Origin: Paraburkholderia fungorum | Lineage (GTDB): Bacteria > Pseudomonadota > Gammaproteobacteria > Burkholderiales > Burkholderiaceae | Assembly: GCF_003610895.1 (NCBI RefSeq) | Contig: NZ_MCAS01000014.1 | Location: forward strand, 82,332-146,331 | Direction of reading: 5' to 3' | Length of the DNA: 64,000 nt | In this document: one piece after another, positions 8,738-16,980 of the stretch | Layout of the letters: every line of letters starts with the position of its first letter | Position numbering within the stretch: position 1 is the stretch's first letter | The notes under the pieces: generated by a model | The model's database searches: none | What the model was told of the DNA's origin: nothing | The model's input: only the letters and a program-made list of their open reading frames with translations | Translations under genes and position numbers: made by a program

Positions 8738-9637
8738 ATGAATCTTTCGCTCTATGCCGTCACCGTGCTGATCTGGGGTACTACGTGGATCGCGATCAAA
8801 TGGCAATTGGGTGCGGTGCCGCCGCCGGTGTCGATCGCGTGGCGTTTCTGGATCGCCGCACTGGTGCTGTTCGCGCTGCTGCGCATCATGCGCCGGCCGA
8901 TCTGGCCGCCGCGCGCCGCATGGCGCTTCCTGGCCGCGCAGGGCCTGGCGCTCTTCTGTCTGAACTTTCTGTGCTTCTACTACGCCGAACAGGTGGTGCC
9001 GAGCGGGCTCGTGGCGGTGGTGTTCTCCACCGCGCCGCTGCTGAATTCGATCAACGGCCGGCTGTTCATGGGCCGTCCTTTGCAACCGTCGGCGATCGCC
9101 GGGGCGGCACTGGGGCTCGTCGGCATTGTTTGTCTGTTCGTTCAGCAGATGGCGGGGCACCTGGGCGACCACACGGTATGGTTGGGACTCGCTATCGCGT
9201 TTCTTGGCACCTTGTGCTTTTCGGCCGGCAATCTGCTGTCGAGCCGGATGCAATCGATGGGCTTGCACCCGTTCGCCACCAATAGCTGGGCCATGTTGAT
9301 CGGCGCCGGCATTTTGACGGTGGGAAGCGCGCTGGCCGGTTTTTCGTTCGCGATCGAACCCGACGCGCGTTATCTTGGCGCGCTCGCCTACCTGGCGATC
9401 TTCGGCTCGGTGATCGGCTTTACCGCGTACCTGATGCTGGTCGGACGCATTGGGCCGGAACGGGCCGCTTACTGCACCGTGCTGTTTCCGATCGTGGCGC
9501 TCGCGGCCTCGACGATATTCGAGGGCTACCGATGGTCCGCGTTGGCGGTGTTCGGGCTTCTGCTGGTGGTGGCGGGGAATCTGGTGGCATTCGATCTCAC
9601 GCGGCGACTCTTCGCCCGGCGCGTGAGGGTGTCCTGA
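8738..9637 (+). CDS. EamA/DMT family transporter
   Basis: A 299-residue inner-membrane protein with about ten transmembrane segments formed by two EamA repeats. The first repeat opens with VTVLIWGTTWIAIKW, typical of the RhaT/YdcZ-like drug/metabolite group. Members usually export amino acids or other metabolites. The ATG at 8738 is the first that gives a complete first membrane helix. It is divergent from the AraC regulator and convergent with a LysR gene only 36 nt downstream. The substrate is not predictable. Confidence 0.85.
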   Translation: MNLSLYAVTVLIWGTTWIAIKWQLGAVPPPVSIAWRFWIAALVLFALLRIMRRPIWPPRAAWRFLAAQGLALFCLNFLCFYYAEQVVPSGLVAVVFSTAPLLNSINGRLFMGRPLQPSAIAGAALGLVGIVCLFVQQMAGHLGDHTVWLGLAIAFLGTLCFSAGNLLSSRMQSMGLHPFATNSWAMLIGAGILTVGSALAGFSFAIEPDARYLGALAYLAIFGSVIGFTAYLMLVGRIGPERAAYCTVLFPIVALAASTIFEGYRWSALAVFGLLLVVAGNLVAFDLTRRLFARRVRVS

Positions 9638-9673
9638 TGGCGTTCTGAAGGGATGTTCTGAGGCCGTAGCACC

Positions 9674-10591
9674 TCAATCGGCCGCCGTCCACTCCGGCCG
9701 CTTGCCAAGGCTGTCGAACAGTTCGAGTATCGTCGCCTTGACCTTCTGCACGGCATTGCTCAGCAAGGCCGTGTCGTGCCAGCAGAGTGACAGCTCGCGC
9801 GAGAAAAGCGGGTGATCGACTTTGGCAAGCTTGAGTTTGTGCTCATCGAGTTCGACGTGCGCAGCCGTCCACGGCAAGATCGTCACGCCTAACTTTGCCA
9901 TCACCGCGGCGAATAAGAGCGCGGTTGAACTGGCTTCGAACAGAATTTCGCAGGGCAGCCCGGCTTCGCGCAGAGCCCATTCGACGCGGCTGCGAATCGT
10001 GTTCGGCGCACTCGGCAGGATCAGGGGCATACGCCCGAGTTCGGTGACAGACACCGGCTCGCGCGGCATCTGAAACTCCGGCCACGCAATCAGATAGAGC
10101 GCCTCCGTAAGCAGCCTTTGCGCGGCGACGCCGCGCGTTTCGACCGCATCCACCACCACCGCCAATTCCACCCTGCCGCTGCCGATCAGGCTGCCGAGTT
10201 CCGCGCTCGGTGCTTCGAGCAATTCCAGCGCGATGCCGGGATAGCGGTCGCGAATCGTGCGCGCAAGCGGGATCGCCACCATGCGCGCCGTGCTCGACGG
10301 CATGGCGACCGAGACTTTGCCCTGCGGCAGCTCGGCGTCCTGCCGCAGCAGCTCGCGTGTGCTGTCGGCTTGCCGTAGCAACTCGATCGCGTGCCGGTAC
10401 AGCGTTTGCCCGGCTGCGGTGGGCGCCACACCCTGCACGCTGCGCTCGAGCAACTGCATCTCCAGATCGCGCTCCAGATTACGCATCTGCTGGCTGATCG
10501 CGGGCTGGGCGATATGCAGCGCTTCGCTCGCGCGCGTGACGTTGCCGCACTCCACCACTTTGACGAAATACCGCAGTTGCCGCAGATCCAT
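9674..10591 (-). CDS. LysR family regulator (Nac/CbbR-like)
   Basis: A 305-residue LysR protein with the N-terminal winged HTH (MDLRQLRYFVKVVECGNVTRASEALHI, then AQPAISQQMRNLE). The co-inducer domain starts near residue 90. The start is taken at the ATG beginning MDLRQLR; an ATG seven codons upstream is also possible. It is divergent from the MFS / CoA-transferase / methylmalonyl-CoA decarboxylase operon, its most likely target. An AT-rich stretch between them (10641-10662) could hold its binding site, but no clean T-N11-A element is assigned. Confidence 0.9.
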   Translation of the reverse strand: MDLRQLRYFVKVVECGNVTRASEALHIAQPAISQQMRNLERDLEMQLLERSVQGVAPTAAGQTLYRHAIELLRQADSTRELLRQDAELPQGKVSVAMPSSTARMVAIPLARTIRDRYPGIALELLEAPSAELGSLIGSGRVELAVVVDAVETRGVAAQRLLTEALYLIAWPEFQMPREPVSVTELGRMPLILPSAPNTIRSRVEWALREAGLPCEILFEASSTALLFAAVMAKLGVTILPWTAAHVELDEHKLKLAKVDHPLFSRELSLCWHDTALLSNAVQKVKATILELFDSLGKRPEWTAAD

Positions 10592-10674
10592 GGTCCTCGC
10601 TCGCTCCTTCATCCCATAACGAAATCCGATTGAGCTAGAGAAATATCATATTTTTATATTATCGAGCGCGTTCT

Positions 10675-10680
10675 TATACT
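10675..10680 (+). promoter_or_regulatory. Candidate -10 element of the MFS-CoA-transferase operon
   Basis: TATACT follows an AT-rich tract (10641-10662). No good -35 is visible, which fits a LysR-activated promoter. Transcription from here would give a leader of about 215 nt made almost entirely of the stem-loop array. Confidence 0.4.
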
Positions 10681-10700
10681 CAATCCACAAAAAAACCGAA

Positions 10701-10902
10701 GCTAACTGGGTCGGCATGCTCTGCATGGGACCCGAGTAAGCGCTTTGCACGGGACCAGAGTACGAGCTTTGCATGGGACCTGAGTAGCGCGCTGAAGCGC
10801 GAACTCAGGTCGACAGCTAAAGCGCGAACTCAGGTCGACGTGCGTTGCATGGGACCAGAGTAAGCGCTAAAGCGCTAACTCTGGTCGACACAGGAGACAA
10901 GA
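10701..10902 (+). repeat. Array of stem-loop repeats forming the operon leader
   Basis: Degenerate copies of one hairpin motif fill the region. There is a 3'-arm fragment at 10701-10714, lone 5' arms at 10723-10745 and 10747-10770, and a complete hairpin at 10777-10811 (GACCTGAG pairs with CTCAGGTC). A lone 3' arm lies at 10815-10839. A complete hairpin at 10853-10886 has arms GACCAGAGTAAGCGC and GCGCTAACTCTGGTC, a TAAA loop and one mismatch. The two complete hairpins covary (T-A against A-T in the outer stem). The last is followed by CAGGAG (10891-10896) and the ATG at 10903. The same unit recurs at 58801-58850. Confidence 0.8.
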
Positions 10903-12231
10903 ATGTCCAAAGCGATCGCTGTATCGACGCCCGGGCTAAAAGCCCGGCGCACGCCTCTCACCCGCGAGCAGATCGGCGGTTTCTGGGCGGTTTATTCCGG
11001 ATGGGTGCTGGACGGCGTGGATTCCGTGATCTACGCGCTGGTGCTGATTCCGGCGCTCACTGAGTTGCTGCCCAACTCAGGTATTGCCGCGACGCCCGGC
11101 AATCTCGGCATGTATGGCTCGATTCTGTTCGCGCTGTTTCTGATCGGCTGGGGCCTGTCGTTCATCTGGGGGCCGCTGGCCGACCGTTTTGGCCGGGTCA
11201 AGACCTTGGCCGCCAGCATTCTGATCTACTCGGTGTTCACCGGTGCCGCAGCGTTTGCGCACAACGTCTGGGAACTGGCCGCGTTCCGGCTGATTGCCGG
11301 TATCGGCGTGGGTGGCGAATGGGCGCTGGCGGGGACCTATGTCGCCGAGAGCTGGCCGGAAGATCGCCGCAAGATGGGCGCCGGCTATCTGCAGACCGGC
11401 TACTACGTCGGGTTTTTCCTCGCCGCCTTGCTGAACTACACGGTCGGCGCGACCTATGGCTGGCGCGCGATGTTCCTGTGTGGCCTCGCCCCGGCGTTGC
11501 TCGCGATTTTCACGGTGCTCAAGGTGAAGGAGCCGGGTCAGTGGCGCAAGGCCGCGCATGGCGTCGGTCAGACGAACGCCGACGCGCTGCCCAGGCGCCG
11601 GCCGCTGATGGAGATATTCGCGCCCGCGTACCGGCGTCGAACGTTGACGAGTGCCAGCCTGGTGGGTGTCGCGATCATCGGCTTGTGGGCCGGGTCGGTC
11701 TACGAAGCGAGCGCAGTCGTGACGCTGGCGACGCGCGCCGGCATCGACCGCGTGGGCGCCGTGCATCTCGCGTCGATCGGGGCGGCGGTGTTGTCGGTGG
11801 GGACCATCTTCGGGTGTCTCGTCGCGCCGTGGCTCGCGGAACGTTTGGGGCGCCGCGTCGCGCTCGGAACGTACTTTGCCGGGATGGCCGTGTCGATCGT
11901 CTTCGCCTTCGGCTGGGTCTTCTATCTGCCGAACGGACTCAATCTGTTCATGGTGTCGCTGCTGTTCCTCGGTTTCTTCGGCGGCAATTTCGCGATCTTT
12001 TCGCTGTGGCTGCCGGAGCAATATCCGACCCGGATACGCGCTACCGCGTTTGCCTTTAATGCGTCGGTGGGGCGTCTTCTCGGCGCCGGCGTCAACTTTC
12101 TGCTGGCTGCCGCGATTCATTGGCAAGGCTCGCTCGGCTTGCCGATTGCGTGGACTGCGGTGGCCTTTGTGATCGGCTTGCTGATCTTGCCGTTCGCTGT
12201 CGAGACCCGTCATCAGACGCTGCCGGAATAG
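10903..12231 (+). CDS. MFS transporter (organic acid symporter-like)
   Basis: A 442-residue inner-membrane carrier with about 12 transmembrane segments. It has the MFS motif DRFGRVKT after TM2 and GIGVGGEWALAGTYVAE in TM4, which resemble proton symporters for carboxylates, aromatic acids and sialate. A conserved acidic site in TM1 (DGVDSVIYALV) is typical of this group. The start has the strong CAGGAG ribosome site directly after a hairpin. It is followed by CoA-transferase and decarboxylase genes, so the expected cargo is a carboxylic acid that is then activated with CoA, plausibly a substituted malonate. That cargo is inferred. Confidence 0.85.
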   Translation: MSKAIAVSTPGLKARRTPLTREQIGGFWAVYSGWVLDGVDSVIYALVLIPALTELLPNSGIAATPGNLGMYGSILFALFLIGWGLSFIWGPLADRFGRVKTLAASILIYSVFTGAAAFAHNVWELAAFRLIAGIGVGGEWALAGTYVAESWPEDRRKMGAGYLQTGYYVGFFLAALLNYTVGATYGWRAMFLCGLAPALLAIFTVLKVKEPGQWRKAAHGVGQTNADALPRRRPLMEIFAPAYRRRTLTSASLVGVAIIGLWAGSVYEASAVVTLATRAGIDRVGAVHLASIGAAVLSVGTIFGCLVAPWLAERLGRRVALGTYFAGMAVSIVFAFGWVFYLPNGLNLFMVSLLFLGFFGGNFAIFSLWLPEQYPTRIRATAFAFNASVGRLLGAGVNFLLAAAIHWQGSLGLPIAWTAVAFVIGLLILPFAVETRHQTLPE

Positions 12232-12346
12232 CGCCTCGCCGCGCGATCTGTTCGCACTGTCCCCACGGGGCATCAGACACTGAGGGCATGGCGCGGGCGC
12301 ATCGCTCTTGCCATCCGCAGCCGTCGTCAATTCGTTGGAGAACTGA

Positions 12347-13606
12347 ATGCAAGCGTTACAGGGAATCAAGGTCGTCGAACTGAGCCGCGCGTTGTCCGGG
12401 CCGTTCTGCTCGATGGTGCTGGCCGATCTCGGCGCGGACGTCATCAAGGTCGAACCCGGTCCGGGCGGCGATATGAGCCGAACCTGGGGGCCGTTCGACC
12501 GGGGCGTGAGCACCTACTATCTGTCTTGCAACCGCAATAAGCGCGGCGTGTGCATCGACTTTCGCAACCCGGAAGGACTGGCCGCGATTCACCGGCTGAT
12601 CGACGACGCTGACGTGGTGATCGAGAACTTCAAGCCTGGCACCATCGACAGCATGGGGCTCGGCTATGAGGTGCTCAGCGCGCGCAATCCGCGGCTGGTG
12701 ATGGGCAGCATCAACGCATTTGGCGCGGATGGGCCGATGAGCAGCTGGCCGGGTTTCGACCAGATCGCGCAGGGTTATTCCGGCCTGATGAGCCTGACCG
12801 GTTTCGCCGATGGCGACGCCACGCGCACCGGCACCGCGATCGGCGATCTGAGTTCGGGCATGTGGCTCGCGATGGCGATCCTGTCGGCGTTACTGGAGCG
12901 TGAGCGAACCGGGCGCGGCCAGCATGTGAGCACGTCGTTGCTTGCGAGTCTGGTGGGGCTGCTGAGCGTGCATGGTCAGCGCTACCTGAGTCTCGGCGAC
13001 ATTCCGCGCCGCACCGGCAACGCGCACTCGGTGATTGCGCCGTACGGCGTATTCGAAACCGCCGACGGCCCGCTCAACATCGCGCCGATCACGTCGGACA
13101 TGTGGCTGCGTTTGTGCCAACTGCTCGAATTGCCTGCGTTGCCGGACGATCCGCGCTTCGCGACCAACGAAGCCCGCGTTGCACATCGCGATGAATTGAA
13201 GACTGCGCTGGAAGCCCGTCTGAAGACGCGCAGCAAACGCGAGTGGACCGAACTGTTTATTGGCGTGGGATTGCCGGCAGGGCCGATCAATACATTGGAC
13301 GAAGTGTTCGCCGACCCACAGGTGCAGCATTGCCGGTTGGTGGAAACGGTCGAGCATCCTGCACTCGGCGCGTTGCGCCAGGTTGTGACGCCGGTCTCGA
13401 GTTCGACGGTAACCGGCGAGGTTTCGCAACACATCAGCCGGCACGCGCCGCCGGGCCTTGGCGAACATACTGTCGATGTATTGCGCGAGGCAGGTTTTGG
13501 CGAGGACTCGATTCAAGCGCTGCTTGCCGCAAAAGCGGTGCATCAGCAGGGCGAGTATTTGCCGCCTGAGAAGGCTTTGGAACGCGAGGCTGGCGTTGCA
13601 CAATGA
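12347..13606 (+). CDS. CaiB/BaiF family III CoA-transferase
   Basis: A 419-residue protein of the family III (formyl-CoA transferase/CaiB) group. The N-terminus (GIKVVELSRALSGPFCSMVLADLGADVIKVE) is the family's CoA-binding signature, with the catalytic aspartate expected in the conserved GDLSSGMW region. These enzymes move CoA between carboxylic acids as interlocked dimers. The ATG at 12347 is preceded by GGAG. It sits 115 nt after the MFS gene and 40 nt before the decarboxylase, so a three-step path of import, CoA activation and decarboxylation is the likely role. The CoA donor is unknown, though succinyl-CoA is common in the family. Confidence 0.9.
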   Translation: MQALQGIKVVELSRALSGPFCSMVLADLGADVIKVEPGPGGDMSRTWGPFDRGVSTYYLSCNRNKRGVCIDFRNPEGLAAIHRLIDDADVVIENFKPGTIDSMGLGYEVLSARNPRLVMGSINAFGADGPMSSWPGFDQIAQGYSGLMSLTGFADGDATRTGTAIGDLSSGMWLAMAILSALLERERTGRGQHVSTSLLASLVGLLSVHGQRYLSLGDIPRRTGNAHSVIAPYGVFETADGPLNIAPITSDMWLRLCQLLELPALPDDPRFATNEARVAHRDELKTALEARLKTRSKREWTELFIGVGLPAGPINTLDEVFADPQVQHCRLVETVEHPALGALRQVVTPVSSSTVTGEVSQHISRHAPPGLGEHTVDVLREAGFGEDSIQALLAAKAVHQQGEYLPPEKALEREAGVAQ

Positions 13607-13646
13607 GCAGCCAGAAAATACCGAAACATGCTGTAAAGGTCACATC

Positions 13647-14447
13647 ATGAATACACCGAACGCATCGCCGATTACCGTAACAGTTGAGATAGTGGATGAA
13701 CGGATCGCATGTTTGACGTTCAGTCATCCTACGCGAAGGAACGCGCTCAGCGCGGAGCTGTTGCAAGCGCTCGATTCGCACCTGTGCAAGCTTGCCGAGC
13801 AGCGCGTCCCAGTTGTGATACTTGGCAGCGGCGTCGGGCAGGAGGTTTGGAGTGCGGGTCACGACCTTGGCGAGTTGGCGCACGACCGCGATCCGATCGC
13901 GCACGGCAAGCCGTTGGAGCAGGTATTGCGCCGCGTGCGCGCGTATCCGGGTGTGGTGATCGCGATGGTGTCGGGCTCTGCGTGGGGCGGCGCGGTGGAT
14001 CTGGCGATGAGTTGCGACCTCGTTGTTGCAGACGGTAGCGCGCGTTTTGCGATGACGCCGGCGAACATTGGTTTGCCTTACACGACGAGCGGCTTGCTGC
14101 GATTCTTCAACAATGTGCCGATCCACGTGCTGAAGGAAATGTTCTTCAGCGCACAACCGCTCGACGCCGTGCGCGCCGAGCGCTTCGGCGTGATCAACCG
14201 TCTGGTCGACAGCGACAAACTGGAAGCAACGGCACTTGAATTGGCGCGCGGAATCGCCAGCAAAGCGCCGCTGGCGATCCAGGCAGTGAAGGAACAGCTT
14301 CGGATTCTTGAAGATTTTCAGCCCATGCCTGTTCAGGCGATGGAGCAGATTGCCGAACTGCGGCGGCGGGCATGCGAAAGCGCGGACTTTAGCGAAGGGT
14401 TGGCAGCGTTCTCGGAGAGGCGGCCGGCGGTGTTTGGTGGGAAGTAA
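13647..14447 (+). CDS. scpB: Methylmalonyl-CoA decarboxylase-like crotonase
   Basis: A 266-residue crotonase-fold protein. The motifs WSAGHDLGEL, GSAWGGAVDLAMSCDLVVA, FAMTPANIGLPY and EGLAAFSERRPAVFGGK line up with E. coli ScpB (YgfG), which decarboxylates (R)-methylmalonyl-CoA to propionyl-CoA. The oxyanion-hole segments and the ScpB-type His-Asp before the first of them are present. The start at 13647 gives the usual family length of about 260; longer in-frame starts overlap the CoA-transferase gene. It is cotranscribed with the CoA-transferase. Another malonyl-CoA derivative could be the substrate. Confidence 0.8.
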   Translation: MNTPNASPITVTVEIVDERIACLTFSHPTRRNALSAELLQALDSHLCKLAEQRVPVVILGSGVGQEVWSAGHDLGELAHDRDPIAHGKPLEQVLRRVRAYPGVVIAMVSGSAWGGAVDLAMSCDLVVADGSARFAMTPANIGLPYTTSGLLRFFNNVPIHVLKEMFFSAQPLDAVRAERFGVINRLVDSDKLEATALELARGIASKAPLAIQAVKEQLRILEDFQPMPVQAMEQIAELRRRACESADFSEGLAAFSERRPAVFGGK

Positions 14448-14486
14448 ATGACGGCAAGGCGGCGCAAGCCGCGGCTTCAAGCCATG

Positions 14487-14506
14487 CGCGGCCGGATCCG
14501 GCCGCG
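14487..14506. terminator. Palindrome between convergent genes
   Basis: A perfect 20-bp GC-rich palindrome centred on GGATCC lies in the 76-nt gap between the converging decarboxylase and DHA2 genes. It has no T-tract, so any terminator role is inferred from position. Confidence 0.4.
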
Positions 14507-14523
14507 TCCGTCAGGCAAAGAAG

Positions 14524-15954
14524 TTAAGCCGTGCGCCGGTCTTCGCTCCATCCCGGCGAGAAGGCCGCGAATGCCGCCAGAGTTGCGGCGCTCGCATACG
14601 TCACCAGGCCCATGGCGGCAACGCACCACAACGCCGTCGACACATGCGGTGCCAAAGTCGTCGCCGCCCCCGCCATTGCGACGCCGACAAGGCCCCCTGC
14701 CTGGCGCAACGCATTCAATAATCCCGAAGCCACGCCGGCCAGTTCGCCGGGCACCTGTTCCAGCACTGTCGAAATCATCGGAGGCACCGACAATGCGGTG
14801 CCGCCGCCGAACATCACCATCGCGGCATACGTGATGATCCACGGCGCGCGCCATTCCAGGCTCATCACCATCGTCGGCACCGCGACGGCGGCCAGTACGA
14901 GTCCCGTCGTCATGAACTGCGTCGCACGGAAGCGCCCATGCAACCTGCCCACCAGCACATTGCCAAGCGACAGACTGCCGGCCAGCGGCAACAACGTAAG
15001 ACCGATCTGCCGGGCGTTGAACCCAAACTCGCCGTGCAGATACAGGCTCAACTCGAACAACAACCCGAAGTAGCCGACGTAGACCAGCGTCCCCATCGCA
15101 TTCATCGTCACGAACAGGCGGTTGCTGAACCACTCGACGGGCACCATCGGATGATGCGCGCGCCGCTCGACAACCACGAGGGTCGACGCAGCCAGTACGG
15201 CGAGCAGCGCCGCGCCCCACACCTCGCTGGCAGCGATCCCGCGCGAGGGCAATTCGATCGCGGCATAGCAGAGTGCGCCGAGCGCGACGATGCTTGCCAG
15301 TTGGCCGCCCCAGTCGAAACGGCGGCCCACGCTGCGGGTCGAATGACGGACGACGATCCATGCACCCGCGAACGCAACGAGACCGGTCGGCACGTTGATC
15401 AGAAACGCGCTGCGCCAGCCGAACCCTTGCACGAGCAGGCCACCTAGCACCGGCCCGATCGCCGCCGCTATCGACGCTATTCCCGCCCACGCGGCGATGG
15501 CGCGGCCGCGTTCGACCGGGTCGTCGAACGTGCTGCGCACAATGGCGAGCGACGCTGGCAGGAATAACGCCGCGCCGCTGCCCTGCACGAAGCGCGCGGC
15601 GACCAGGGCGCCGACGTTCGGCGCCAGTCCGCAAGCCGCGGAGGCGGCGACGAACAGCGCGAGGCCCCACAAATACACCGCCTTTGCGCCGAACCGGTCG
15701 GACGCGACCCCGCCGGCGAGGATCAGCGCAGCAAAACTCAGTGTGTAAGCATCGACGATCCATGCCAGACCGCCCACCGAGGCGCCCAGACTCACGTGCA
15801 TCGCGGGCAGGGCGACGTTGACGATGGTGGTGTCGAGCACGGCCATGAACATCCCGCTTGCCACCAGCGCGAGCGTCAGGCCCTGCCGCTTCGCGGCGCG
15901 TTCTGCGTCGGCAAGCCTGGCGGGCAGCGGTTGTTCAGCAGCGCATTCGGTCAT
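14524..15954 (-). CDS. MFS multidrug exporter, DHA2 (EmrB/QacA) family
   Basis: A 476-residue inner-membrane protein with about 14 hydrophobic segments. Motif LDTTIVNVALPAM in TM1 and DRFGAKAVYLWGL after TM2 mark the DHA2 drug:H+ antiporters. The ATG at 15954 is preceded by GAGGAAA. It is divergent from the LysR gene at 16081, with a perfect 7-4-7 inverted repeat in the spacer. Export of a toxic compound or pathway intermediate is likely; no partner HlyD-type adaptor gene is adjacent, so it probably works as a single-component pump. Confidence 0.88.
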   Translation of the reverse strand: MTECAAEQPLPARLADAERAAKRQGLTLALVASGMFMAVLDTTIVNVALPAMHVSLGASVGGLAWIVDAYTLSFAALILAGGVASDRFGAKAVYLWGLALFVAASAACGLAPNVGALVAARFVQGSGAALFLPASLAIVRSTFDDPVERGRAIAAWAGIASIAAAIGPVLGGLLVQGFGWRSAFLINVPTGLVAFAGAWIVVRHSTRSVGRRFDWGGQLASIVALGALCYAAIELPSRGIAASEVWGAALLAVLAASTLVVVERRAHHPMVPVEWFSNRLFVTMNAMGTLVYVGYFGLLFELSLYLHGEFGFNARQIGLTLLPLAGSLSLGNVLVGRLHGRFRATQFMTTGLVLAAVAVPTMVMSLEWRAPWIITYAAMVMFGGGTALSVPPMISTVLEQVPGELAGVASGLLNALRQAGGLVGVAMAGAATTLAPHVSTALWCVAAMGLVTYASAATLAAFAAFSPGWSEDRRTA

Positions 15955-16047
15955 CGCGCGTTTCCTCGGCGTAGATCTGCAATCAAATCGATCGACGAAG
16001 TCTAGTCACATACGCGCATGCAATAAAGCAGTGATTTCGCATGTGTA

Positions 16048-16065
16048 TGATGCAAATATGCATCA
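16048..16065. promoter_or_regulatory. Candidate LysR operator
   Basis: An inverted repeat TGATGCA-AATA-TGCATCA (perfect 7-bp arms) lies 16 bp upstream of the LysR start at 16081 and within the promoter region shared with the divergent exporter. Size and position suit autoregulation by a LysR protein. Confidence 0.5.
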
Positions 16066-16080
16066 CGAATGGGGCCGTCA

Positions 16081-16953
16081 ATGATCAACTGGGATAACGC
16101 ACGATTTTTTCTTGCCGTGGCGCGCACGGGGACGCTGCGCGGGGCGGCGGCACAACTCGATGTCGATCAGGCAACCGTCGGCAGGCGAATCGCCGCGCTC
16201 GAAGAAACACTTTCGACGACGCTGTTTTTGCGCACCCCCGCCCTGTTCGTGCTGACGCCGGCCGGCGAGGCCTTGCTCGGCGCGGCCGAGACGATGGAGC
16301 AGGCGGCCTTGTCGATCGAGCGGCGGATTGCCGGACTCGACGATCGGCTGGCGGGCACGATCCGCGTCGCCACCACCGATTCGCTCGGCAAACGCTTCGT
16401 GGTGCCGGCCATCGCGAAGGTACGGCGCGCCCATCCGGGCATTGAGATCGTCTGCGTGACGTCCGCGCAGATCAGCAATCTGACACGGCGTGAAGCAGAT
16501 GTAGCGATCCGCACGCTGCGGCCCGACGCGCCCGATCTGATCGCGCGCAAGCTCGCGCAACTGGAGGTCGGCATTTACGCATCGCGCGAATACATTGCCG
16601 CCCGCGGCGAGCCGCGTGAAGGCGACGCGTTCGAGGGGCACGATCTGGTGATGTATCAGCAGCCGGCTTTACCGTCGAAGTGGGCGGCTTTGTGCGGTGA
16701 GCCGACTTGCCGCGGGCGTCTGGTGTTCCAGACGCAATCTACCGCGATGCTGTTCGAAGCGGCGCTTGCCGGTTTCGGTTTTGCCGAGCTGCCGTGTTTT
16801 CGCGCCGACTACGAACCGGAACTGGTGCGCGTGATGCCGCATCGCGCGGAGCCGTTCGATGTCTGGGTCGTCGCGCACGCCGATCTGTACAAGACCGCGC
16901 GCATACAGGTGCTGATCGCGGCCGTGGCGGAGGAATTCGCGCAGGCGCGCTGA
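16081..16953 (+). CDS. LysR family regulator
   Basis: A 290-residue protein with the LysR winged HTH (MINWDNARFFLAVARTGTLRGAAAQL, then VDQATVGRRIAALEETL) and a C-terminal substrate-binding-like domain. The start is the ATG at 16081; an ATG four codons upstream is possible. It is divergent from the DHA2 exporter and probably controls it through the inverted repeat at 16048-16065. It converges on another LysR gene 27 nt downstream. Confidence 0.88.
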   Translation: MINWDNARFFLAVARTGTLRGAAAQLDVDQATVGRRIAALEETLSTTLFLRTPALFVLTPAGEALLGAAETMEQAALSIERRIAGLDDRLAGTIRVATTDSLGKRFVVPAIAKVRRAHPGIEIVCVTSAQISNLTRREADVAIRTLRPDAPDLIARKLAQLEVGIYASREYIAARGEPREGDAFEGHDLVMYQQPALPSKWAALCGEPTCRGRLVFQTQSTAMLFEAALAGFGFAELPCFRADYEPELVRVMPHRAEPFDVWVVAHADLYKTARIQVLIAAVAEEFAQAR

Positions 16954-16980
16954 GGCGCGCCTGCTAGTGCGCCGCAGCGC

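Noticed and set aside
10701..10902. CRISPR array
   Set aside because: The repeats are hairpin arms of uneven length without regular unique spacers, there are no cas genes, and the last unit abuts a ribosome site.
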